Source: Ornithinicoccus hortensis
Lineage (GTDB): Bacteria > Actinomycetota > Actinomycetes > Actinomycetales > Dermatophilaceae
Direction: 5' to 3'
Length of the DNA: 64,000 bases
Assembly: GCF_006716185.1 (NCBI RefSeq)
Contig: NZ_VFOP01000001.1
Span: forward strand, 434,001-498,000
The translations under genes were made by a program, and so were the position numbers. Positions 7,243 to 13,449 of this stretch are shown here, piece by piece. The notes beneath the pieces were generated by a model. That model made no database searches, was not told where the DNA came from, and saw nothing but the letters and a program-made list of their open reading frames with translations. Position 1 is the first letter of the stretch. Every line of letters begins with the position of its first letter.

Positions 7243-9078
7243 ATGGCTCGGGAGACGCAGGAGTGCTCGGAGGCCGGGTGCAGGCGACCGGCTGTTTTCC
7301 GTACACGCACGAAGCCGACGTGGTGCGATGAGCACATCACCGCCATCTTCCAAACCGGTGGCCTTGAGCCGTTGGAGCCATTCGAGGGGCCGAAGAAGTG
7401 GCGCCTGACCCGGTGTCTTGCCTGTGGGTGCGAGGCGCACTACCGATTCGAGTACGTGATCGACCAAAATGGCATCGGCGTCGCGACGTGCAGGGCCTGC
7501 TACTGGCGTAAGTGGGCAGCCGACCAGCGAGGGCTGATGGAGGGGTTCGCAGACCTGACGCCGCCGTCGGTCGCGGTCGCCAAAGAGTTCGTGGAGCAGC
7601 ACGGTTTCAAGTACCTGGGTCCACTGACCGAACCGTCACTTCGGGATGATCCCCACCGGACGCGCTGTTTGCACTGCGGACGCATCGCGGCGCAACGACT
7701 CGGTGACGTGGGATGGGGCTGCCAGTGTCAGACAAACCCCCGGCGGGCGGCACAGACATCTGACTCGCCCGGCACCCGTCAACCTGGCACGAAGCCCACT
7801 AAGGACCTCCTCAAGGACTCGGGGCTGCCGGTCCTGACGTGGTGGGACCACGAGGTCAACGACGACACGGACTGGAACACGGCGACGGTGAAGGCGCGCC
7901 GAGAGGTGGGATGGAAGTGCCCGGAGTGCGACCTTCGGTTCAGCGCTCGTATCCTCGACATGACCGGCTACCCCAGCTGCCCGACCTGCTCCGTCAGAAG
8001 GAAGGCTGAGTGGCAGGCCGAGTACGCACGACTGAAGGTCACGCCCGTCGCGGACGTGCCTGAGCTCGCTGCGGCGTGGGCTGACGATGCCGACCCGACT
8101 CTCGTGACCGTCGCAGGCGGCGGTATGACCTTGCGACGCTTCCGGTGCCCGGCCGGCCACCATCCGCGGATCACTCCGCTCAGCTTCCTGCGCAACGGAT
8201 GCCCTTCCTGCAAGGGGAACGAGACCCGTACCGCACGCTTACAAGCCGTGGCAGCGGACCCCGGTGCGCACGCCATGAACCGCGAGATCGCGTCCCAGTG
8301 GCATACCGCCAAGAACGGCTCCCTGAAGCTCGAGACCACCTCGCCGGGTTCGCGAAAGACCGTGTGGTGGAAGAGTTGGGAGTGTGGCCACTCGTGGCAG
8401 GCCAGCCCCGCAGAAAGAGAGAAGGGGCAACGACTGCGCTGCCCCGAGTGCCGGACCATCCTCGACTCCATTGCTTACCACTTCCCGGAGATAGCCGATG
8501 AGTGGTCGCCGGACAACCCGCTCACCGCCTGGCAGGTCCGTCCGAGTGGCTCAACGGCATTTACGCCCGTCTGGGTCTGCAGCAATAACTTTCACCACAC
8601 TTGGACCGCAACCTTGTCCAGTCGAGCGGCCGGTTCAGGGTGTCCCGAGTGCCGTGAAGCCGGCAAATCCAAGGTCGAGCTCGCCCACCACGAGTCTGCA
8701 GTCCGCGTTTTCGGTGCCGCGTCCTCTGGGCAAGCCGTTGCCGACGAAGCGTTCACCCACGGCGCCCGCTGGCTCGTAGACATCACCACGGTGAACAGCA
8801 CTGGTCTGCAATTGGCGATCGAGTACGACGGCGCCTACTGGCACGCCGACAAAGCGACGATCGACACCGCAAAGTCTCTGGACCTACTCGCCGCTGGCTG
8901 GGCCGTCGTCCGGCTCCGCGAATACCCCCTTCCTACCTTGAACATCGACCACCCCTTCTATACCGAATTGGTCGTCCATGCGACCGCTCCAGACCCCGAC
9001 GCGGTGATGCGCCGGGTCGAACAGTGGACTGCGAGCCTCCACCCTGATGTTGGCCACGTTCGGCGGGACCATCGATGA
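7243..9078 (+). CDS. Multi-zinc-ribbon protein with C-terminal Vsr/PD-(D/E)XK-like nuclease
   Basis: A 611-residue protein. At least six paired-cysteine modules (CLACG, CLHCG, CPEC...CPTC, CPSC, CGHSW...CPEC, CPEC) match the DUF4379-type zinc-ribbon repeats with intervening W-HP/W-P motifs. The C-terminal 110 residues contain VDI..., IEYDGAYWH and AGWAVVRLREYPL, resembling Vsr/DUF559 restriction-like endonucleases. Such fusions occur in mobile and defence-rich loci and are predicted to read and cut DNA. The ATG at 7243 is chosen because the Cys-rich part begins just after it. Target and partner genes are unknown; no methylase of DNA type is adjacent. Confidence 0.72.
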   Translation: MARETQECSEAGCRRPAVFRTRTKPTWCDEHITAIFQTGGLEPLEPFEGPKKWRLTRCLACGCEAHYRFEYVIDQNGIGVATCRACYWRKWAADQRGLMEGFADLTPPSVAVAKEFVEQHGFKYLGPLTEPSLRDDPHRTRCLHCGRIAAQRLGDVGWGCQCQTNPRRAAQTSDSPGTRQPGTKPTKDLLKDSGLPVLTWWDHEVNDDTDWNTATVKARREVGWKCPECDLRFSARILDMTGYPSCPTCSVRRKAEWQAEYARLKVTPVADVPELAAAWADDADPTLVTVAGGGMTLRRFRCPAGHHPRITPLSFLRNGCPSCKGNETRTARLQAVAADPGAHAMNREIASQWHTAKNGSLKLETTSPGSRKTVWWKSWECGHSWQASPAEREKGQRLRCPECRTILDSIAYHFPEIADEWSPDNPLTAWQVRPSGSTAFTPVWVCSNNFHHTWTATLSSRAAGSGCPECREAGKSKVELAHHESAVRVFGAASSGQAVADEAFTHGARWLVDITTVNSTGLQLAIEYDGAYWHADKATIDTAKSLDLLAAGWAVVRLREYPLPTLNIDHPFYTELVVHATAPDPDAVMRRVEQWTASLHPDVGHVRRDHR

Positions 9079-9161
9079 GGCGTCACGCGTTGCTCCTAGC
9101 GGCTTGTCTGGACGTCCGCGCCCGCGTCACTCGCGGCGAAAGGACGCACCTCTGGAATGAC

Positions 9162-9173
9162 CGACCCGCGGCA
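9162..9173 (+). repeat. Island intergenic motif CGACCCGCGGCA
   Basis: This is the third strong copy. It continues TGACAGTGC, so the match to the 5053 copy extends to 17 of 21 positions. It lies between the nuclease stop and the next gene's promoter. A looser copy (ACTCGCGGCGAAAGGACGC) is about 30 bp upstream. Confidence 0.5.
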
Positions 9174-9223
9174 TGACAGTGCGTTTCGTGCAGGTCCCAT
9201 CCGAACGCCTCTAGGCTCGCAGC

Positions 9224-9766
9224 ATGAAGCCAGCCCCTCGGCAGGTAGCCAAAACCGTGACTCAGATCCTCCGGTCAGTCTGGCCGCAGGGCCTCGATGA
9301 GGGACTCCTATGGCTGGAGGCGATGGGAATTCGGACCGACACGGCCACGGAGACACCCCGGAGACGATCCTCTCGTTCCTGGCATATGGCCTCCATGCCC
9401 ACGTGGGGGACGGCGAGAGCGGGTTGGGGCACTTACCAAGACCGGTTCGCCGACGTTTTCTGGTTCCTCTGGGACGACGAAAGCTCCGAGCGCGTCCTTC
9501 ACGCGGCGACCGAACTGGCTGACCATCTCGCCGACGCCCTGGGTGAACCGACAGAGACCACAGAACCGACACCACTCAGCGGAGGGACCTGGTGGTGGCA
9601 ACTGGAAGGGCACAGCATCGAGATGTATGCCTACACCGACGCCCGAACGCCTGATGGCCACCCGACAGGGCCGCCCTGCGTGCAGCTGTCCGTCGACCTG
9701 CGAGAGGTGTCAGATCCTCGCGAAGCCGAAGCGCGTCGGTTGCAAGGAGGGCCGGGGTTTGGATAG
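9224..9766 (+). CDS. Hypothetical protein (possible internal compensated frameshift)
   Basis: A 180-residue reading frame without a family I recognise with confidence; the second half (FADVFWFLWDD, GGTWWWQLEGHSIEMYAY, VQLSVDLREVSDPREAE) looks like a conserved globular domain of actinobacterial DUF type. A TAGGCT -10 sits 6 nt before the ATG, so translation is probably leaderless. Codons of residues 45-70 (9356-9436) have poor third-position G+C in this frame, while the +1 frame reads plausible protein there. That suggests either two compensating indels or a non-conserved loop. Soluble; function unknown. Confidence 0.55.
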   Translation: MKPAPRQVAKTVTQILRSVWPQGLDEGLLWLEAMGIRTDTATETPRRRSSRSWHMASMPTWGTARAGWGTYQDRFADVFWFLWDDESSERVLHAATELADHLADALGEPTETTEPTPLSGGTWWWQLEGHSIEMYAYTDARTPDGHPTGPPCVQLSVDLREVSDPREAEARRLQGGPGFG

Positions 9767-9778
9767 TGCCGTCAAGCG

Positions 9779-9790
9779 CGACCTGCGGCA
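9779..9790 (+). repeat. Island intergenic motif CGACCTGCGGCA
   Basis: This is the fourth strong copy. It starts 13 bp after the preceding stop codon and lies upstream of the next gene's own promoter. Confidence 0.5.
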
Positions 9791-9871
9791 GATGCGTGGC
9801 CTGCTCGGCGGGCCCGTGTAGGGATACGCGTGGCGTCCTGAGTTTGGTCCTCGGTCGTTAAGATTCACCCC

Positions 9872-10330
9872 GTGCTGAACAAACCCCGAGCTGGCGCTCG
9901 GCCAACCACGTCCGAAGACGGCCCACACCGACAGGTCGACCAGCAGGCACCGCCAGCCATTTGGGGCCAGCTGGTCGCCGACGTCTTCGCCCTCGAGGGC
10001 GTCGTCGAGGGGATCAGCCAGGTGTCTCCCGCATCGTCGCGGGCGGTCTACCTCAGAGACATGACGCAGGAAATTGCGCCTGAAACGTCTCTGGCGCCAG
10101 GCAAGCGCCTCGAACCGGTGCATCTTCACGGGGTACAGGACACCAGCGTGCATCTGGTCCTGCCCACGGCCCGAGGTCAAGAGCTGGCCCGTCTGGGCTG
10201 GGCAGAACCGCACCAGTACGCGGATTACGGCACAGAGTTCATGATCTACGGTCCTCGAGACGCCGCCGAGCTGACAGGTGTTCTGTCCGTCATCGAAGAT
10301 AGCCTGAACTTCGCGCGCGCCGGCGCCTAA
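9872..10330 (+). CDS. Luciferase-domain (DUF5519-like) protein
   Basis: A 152-residue protein. The central and C-terminal segments (LEPVHLHGVQDTSVHLVLP and ARLGWAEPHQYADYG...MIYGPRDAAEL) match the pattern of the small luciferase/DUF5519 family: a conserved H-x-H-G and a terminal W-x-x-PH followed by YGPR. No catalytic activity is established for these stand-alone proteins. The GTG start at 9872 is 7 nt after a TAAGAT -10 element, implying a leaderless transcript of its own. Soluble; no operon partners. Confidence 0.6.
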   Translation: MLNKPRAGARPTTSEDGPHRQVDQQAPPAIWGQLVADVFALEGVVEGISQVSPASSRAVYLRDMTQEIAPETSLAPGKRLEPVHLHGVQDTSVHLVLPTARGQELARLGWAEPHQYADYGTEFMIYGPRDAAELTGVLSVIEDSLNFARAGA

Positions 10331-10348
10331 CAGCACTGGAAACACGCG

Positions 10349-10358
10349 CGTCGCGGCA
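10349..10358 (+). repeat. Weaker copy of the island motif (CGTCGCGGCA)
   Basis: This sits 19 bp beyond the preceding stop. It has the same orientation as the stronger copies and continues TGGTCGGACGC. It is listed because position and orientation fit the pattern, although the 5' half has diverged. Confidence 0.3.
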
Positions 10359-10427
10359 TGGTCGGACGCTACGCGTTCACAGCGGCAGATGCGCGCGTTC
10401 GCCCGAGCATGCGGTTACGCTCCGACG

Positions 10428-10682
10428 ATGACCCGTCGACGGCTACGAGTCCTGCTGATCGCCGGGCTTCCATTGGTCTTCGCCATTGGCTTGTTCATAG
10501 CCTCTGCCGTCAACTGGCATGCGGCGGAAAACAAGTGCGGCGTGCTGTTCGCATTCGATGAGCGCTTCGTTGACGCACACGAAGTCAGCTTCGAGAATCG
10601 CCTGTTGCCTCTGCCCGTCGAGTGCCGGTTCGACAACGGCATCACCGTCTCCCACCGCTGGTGGCCTACCGCCTCCGGGTGA
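10428..10682 (+). CDS. Small single-pass membrane protein
   Basis: 84 residues. The sequence runs Arg-rich N-terminus (MTRRRLR), one hydrophobic segment at about 8-27, and then a short extracytoplasmic tail with two cysteines (Cys37 and Cys64) that could form a disulfide. The ATG at 10428 is chosen because a TACGCT -10 lies 6 nt upstream and the Arg-rich start fits a membrane anchor. The family is not recognised. It is another single gene in the island with its own promoter. Confidence 0.6.
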   Translation: MTRRRLRVLLIAGLPLVFAIGLFIASAVNWHAAENKCGVLFAFDERFVDAHEVSFENRLLPLPVECRFDNGITVSHRWWPTASG

Positions 10683-10697
10683 GCCTCAGATCCGTCA

Positions 10698-10709
10698 CGA
10701 CTCGCGGCA
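10698..10709 (+). repeat. Island intergenic motif CGACTCGCGGCA
   Basis: This is the fifth strong copy. It continues TGAGCG as at 5053. It lies between two convergent genes, 16 bp after one stop and 13 bp before the other, and is framed by GATCCG/CGGATC inverted hexamers (10689-10694 and 10714-10719). Confidence 0.5.
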
Positions 10710-10721
10710 TGAGCGGATCGA

Positions 10722-11165
10722 TCAAGTTCTGGTAGCGGAGGCCTCGACCGGGGACAGGATGAGGCCTTCGTGGGTCACCGTTGATCCGAGAACCGTGTCG
10801 GACTGGTCCAGGAAGGTGACGTCGACGTTGCCCAGCCGGGTGAAGTTCACCGAGTCGCCGGTGGCGGCTGATACGTACTCGAAGAGACCGCCGAGCTCGT
10901 TCAGTGCACGAAAGATGGCTCGGTCATACGGGTATCGGAGCAAGACGGCGGTCGGTTGGGGTCGGAGATAACCGGGACGCGCTCCGACCCCCTCCTGGCG
11001 TATGGGAGAGAGCCACTCCAGCTCGTGAGTCAACGGGTGATCGGTGTCCCCGTCGTGAAAGAGCAACTCTATGGTTGCGGTCTTCGGCCGGAGCGACTCC
11101 ATCCACTTCGCTTGAGCCGCCTCATCAAGGGCGGGAATCACAACAAACTCAGCCTTCGTGCTCAC
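10722..11165 (-). CDS. Hypothetical protein
   Basis: 147 residues from a GTG at 11165 that has a strong GGAGG about 7 nt upstream. The protein is predicted soluble and mixed alpha/beta, with no family I recognise. It contains LLRYPYDRAIFRALNELGG and a C-terminal beta-rich part. It is the last gene before a 136-bp gap and the regulator/membrane operon. It lacks the start-proximal -10 seen in the neighbouring cassettes and instead uses a Shine-Dalgarno leader. Confidence 0.6.
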   Translation of the reverse strand: MSTKAEFVVIPALDEAAQAKWMESLRPKTATIELLFHDGDTDHPLTHELEWLSPIRQEGVGARPGYLRPQPTAVLLRYPYDRAIFRALNELGGLFEYVSAATGDSVNFTRLGNVDVTFLDQSDTVLGSTVTHEGLILSPVEASATRT

Positions 11166-11301
11166 AGGCCCTCCTCTCGGCAGGGCCGATCCTCTCATGT
11201 GCGAGAGGCACGTCCAGTGGTCGCGCCTCGGCCGTTGCGGGCGTTGACAGTGAGCCGGAGAGCGCGCCAGAGAAGCTCGGCTCGTGTGTGATTGGCGGTG
11301 C

Positions 11302-11598
11302 TTAACCCGCGAGTCCGGTGATTCTGCGCAGCTCGGCCAGGTGTCCCTGGAGTGCGGCGCGGCCAGTGTCGGTCAGGGTGAGCCAGGTTCTGGCCCGTCC
11401 GCGTTGGTTCTCCTTGGTGGTATGGACGTAGTCGGCGTCGACGAGGACTTTGAGGTGCTTGCTGACGACGTAGTCACTGACACCGAGAGCTTGTTGCACG
11501 GTGGCGAAGTCGACGGAGTCGACCTCAGCTAGCAGGCCACAGATTTGCAACCGATTTCGCGCATGAATGATCTCGTCGAACCGGGGTGCGGTGCTCAC
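11302..11598 (-). CDS. Winged-helix transcriptional regulator (MarR/ArsR-like)
   Basis: A 98-residue winged-helix DNA-binding protein. FDEIIHARNRLQICGLLAEV opens the first helix, the recognition region is FATVQQALGVSDYVVSKHLKVL, and the wing includes KENQRGRARTWLTLTDTG. This is the small winged-helix family often paired with a membrane protein. The GTG start overlaps the TGA of the upstream gene (GTGA), so translation is coupled. It probably represses its own operon through the inverted repeat at 12125-12141. It lacks the Cys ligands of metal-sensing ArsR proteins. Confidence 0.82.
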   Translation of the reverse strand: MSTAPRFDEIIHARNRLQICGLLAEVDSVDFATVQQALGVSDYVVSKHLKVLVDADYVHTTKENQRGRARTWLTLTDTGRAALQGHLAELRRITGLAG

Positions 11599-12104
11599 GG
11601 GCGGTTCTTGGTGGTGTCGGTGGGGAACCGTCCCTGGGCCAGACGCCGGTCGGTCCACTGTTCGTAAACGTTGGTGAAGGTGAACCCGACAGCGGCCCCG
11701 ATGAGGGGTGCGAGCTCGAGCCCGGCGAACTTCTGCAGTAGCGCGCACACCACGAACAGGCCGATCAGCATGAACGAGGGGATGGTCCAGCCGTTGTGGT
11801 AACGGTCGAAGGAGGCACCCGTGCTCTGCCGGAGGAGCTCACGGAGGCCAAGCGGGCCGATGATCACCGTCACGACCAGAAGTGATGCGCCGGTGCTGGC
11901 CGATCCGAAGGACAGGGTTTCGTACGGCATGCCCGAACCTACGAACATCACAGCCACAATCGAGGCGGAGACGAGCTTGTACCACCACGGCGTGACCAGA
12001 TGGTGACCGAACCGAGCCCGAGCCGCGTCTAGGTCCTGAAGGGCCGCGCGCGCCTCGTAAGCGCCGGGTCCCTCGGTGTGGGGGCCGTGTCCTGGGGTTG
12101 CCAT
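11595..12104 (-). CDS. Four-TM membrane protein co-transcribed with the regulator
   Basis: 169 residues. A soluble helical N-terminus of about 40 residues is followed by four hydrophobic segments (about 42-60, 72-90, 108-125 and 130-148). No transporter signature is seen. Such DUF-type membrane proteins are commonly encoded with PadR or winged-helix regulators. The ATG at 12104 follows a TAGCTT -10 by 6 nt, so the operon mRNA is likely leaderless. It overlaps the downstream regulator gene by 4 bp. Confidence 0.7.
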   Translation of the reverse strand: MATPGHGPHTEGPGAYEARAALQDLDAARARFGHHLVTPWWYKLVSASIVAVMFVGSGMPYETLSFGSASTGASLLVVTVIIGPLGLRELLRQSTGASFDRYHNGWTIPSFMLIGLFVVCALLQKFAGLELAPLIGAAVGFTFTNVYEQWTDRRLAQGRFPTDTTKNRP

Positions 12105-12142
12105 AGTGGCAAGCTAGCCTGTCGCTTGCCTTGTTGGCAAGT
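12105..12142 (-). promoter_or_regulatory. Leaderless promoter with inverted-repeat operator
   Basis: On the minus strand a -35 TTGCCA (12139-12134) and a -10 TAGCTT are 18 bp apart, with the start codon 6 nt downstream. A perfect inverted repeat CTTGCC-ttgtt-GGCAAG (12125-12141) covers the -35 element, and a third half-site GGCAAG lies at 12108-12113 over the -10. This is a good candidate operator for the winged-helix regulator encoded by the same operon. Confidence 0.65.
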
Positions 12143-12321
12143 CGAGGGCCCGGCACCCTCCCGAAGCATCCGACTCTCGGCGGTACAGCGATGTACCGAC
12201 CCTGGGCAGGCGGGGGCGCTGGTCACTGGCGTTATCCGTGGTGGGTGCGGCCATAGAATGGACGCGGGCTCGGCCCGATCCGAGGATGTCGGAGGTGAGG
12301 TGGCGCTCAGCTCTGGGAGTG

Positions 12322-12349
12322 AGCCCCCAACGGCCGGGGGTTCGGGGCT
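12322..12349 (-). terminator. GC-rich hairpin downstream of lsr2
   Basis: The stretch contains the inverted arms AGCCCC/GGGGCT and the nested CCCCC/GGGGG. It is placed 15 bp beyond the lsr2 stop. No U-tract follows, as is usual for actinobacterial terminators, so the call is tentative. Confidence 0.4.
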
Positions 12350-12363
12350 GTGACGTCGTGTGC

Positions 12364-12705
12364 TCAGGCCTTGTGGGCGGTTTCCCACTGGTCGATCAGG
12401 TCTTGGGGCAGTCGACCACGCTTGGGGTAGTCGATGCCCTGGTCGTCCAGCCATGACTTGATGGCTTTGGTCTGGGAGGGGTCACGGGGGGTGCTGCCGC
12501 CGCTGCCGGCCCGGCGGCGACCACCGATGCGGCGGGCGGCGTTCACGTACTTCTGGATCGTGTCGGCGAACTCGTCTGCTTCTGTCTGGGAGAGGTCGAT
12601 CTCGTAGTCCACTCCGAGGAAGCCGAACGTGACGGTCTGGCCGTCCGCGCCGAGTTCGTTCCCGGTCAGGTCTGAGACAAGGATGGTCTGCACCTTCTGC
12701 GCCAT
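12364..12705 (-). CDS. lsr2: Lsr2 nucleoid-associated xenogeneic silencer
   Basis: The 113-residue protein has the Lsr2 layout: an N-terminal dimerisation region (MAQKVQTILVSDLTG, then a beta-rich part with VTFGFLGVDYEIDLS), an Arg/Gly linker, and a C-terminal DNA-binding domain. The canonical AT-hook-like RGR is present in PKRGRLP. Lsr2 binds AT-rich DNA, bridges it and silences foreign genes. Its position at the inner edge of a lower-G+C island is suggestive, although lsr2 paralogs are common. Single gene, ATG start at 12705. Confidence 0.93.
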   Translation of the reverse strand: MAQKVQTILVSDLTGNELGADGQTVTFGFLGVDYEIDLSQTEADEFADTIQKYVNAARRIGGRRRAGSGGSTPRDPSQTKAIKSWLDDQGIDYPKRGRLPQDLIDQWETAHKA

Positions 12706-13449
12706 TGAGGCTCCTACCGGGGTTGGGATAGATCGACGTTCACCCTATGCGGTCATCCGCTGCCTCGGTGCACGATTGTCTCCGCCCAGGGCGGACTGAG
12801 GGCTTGAACTCGTTGAAGAACCAGCCCGCCTGGTCGGGCGCGTCCCGGGAAGTCACCTGCGGTGCTCGCGCCCCGTCGTTTGCTGCCGCCAGCCAGCCCG
12901 ACTTGGACGCCGACCACGTCACGCAGCCTGCTCGGCGTCATCGACAGGGCTCTGATCGTCACTGTGAGCCACGTCCACACCCTGACCACGCCGCCCCCTC
13001 TTTCAGCTGCCCTTGTAGCGCACGAGGGCGGGCCGCGAATCGTCAGCATTTGCTGGGGCTCGAGGGGTGGAGCGGGGACGTCTTGCTTGACGCTCTTACT
13101 GAAGGCCCGACGGGCAGGTGGGGCCAAGTTGCGCGGGCAAGGGTGCTAACCCGGGATCGGGCAAGGTGGGCTCTGGTCGAGCTCGCGGTGTGTGATGACT
13201 CGCCTTGCGTGCACCGCGCCGCTCGCCCCCAGTTGGAATGTCAGCCGTGGGGGTGTCCGCTCAGCGCTTCCGTCCACTCATGCGCTTTGGCAGCACGGGC
13301 CAGCAACCCACATCACTAGACGTGATGCTGGGCATTACATGTGCCTATTGATTCATACGAAGGTCGTTTGTGAACGATTCGCTGCATCTCGACATGTGTG
13401 GGGTCGGCGCACGAAGGCGGCGGCTGGACAGCGGGGCTAGAGTCGGGCC
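12706..13449. other. 744-bp region without a convincing gene
   Basis: The open frames here lack start signals, family similarity and consistent third-position G+C. The region holds the 28-bp repeat copy at 13366-13394 and the fdhA promoter: a TAGAGT -10 at 13438-13443, 6 nt before the ATG. It may be a decayed island end. Confidence 0.4.
13366..13394 (+). repeat. 28-bp boundary repeat, copy 2
   Basis: It shares the exact 17-mer TTCGCTGCATCTCGACA (13378-13394) with the copy at 45567-45583. The 5' part (GTTTGTGAACGA) is a diverged version of GTTGTGCACGC. It lies 55 bp upstream of fdhA, at the right edge of the island. Confidence 0.6.

Larger units (their letters stand above)
4409..13399. other. 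Accessory island, cassette-like layout
   Basis: The interval has visibly lower G+C than its flanks and holds ten single or paired genes in mixed orientation: nucleotidyltransferase, methyltransferase, cold-shock-domain protein, zinc-ribbon nuclease, four small unknowns, a regulator/membrane-protein pair and lsr2. It is bounded by copies of a 28-bp repeat at 4422-4449 (inverted) and 13366-13394, and by a 13-bp direct repeat, TCTCGACATGTGT, at 4409-4421 and 13387-13399. Several genes have a private -10 element 6-7 nt before the start codon. No integrase or transposase gene is visible inside. The boundaries are inferred. Confidence 0.45.

Noticed and set aside
4409-11200. Classical integron cassette array with attC sites
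   Set aside because: No GTTRRRY/RYYYAAC paired sites around the genes and no IntI. A GCCTAAC at 10325-10331 has no matching partner downstream.
12747-13319. Possible gene between lsr2 and fdhA
   Set aside because: The open frames on both strands lack start signals, codon bias or recognisable domains. The region was left as non-coding.
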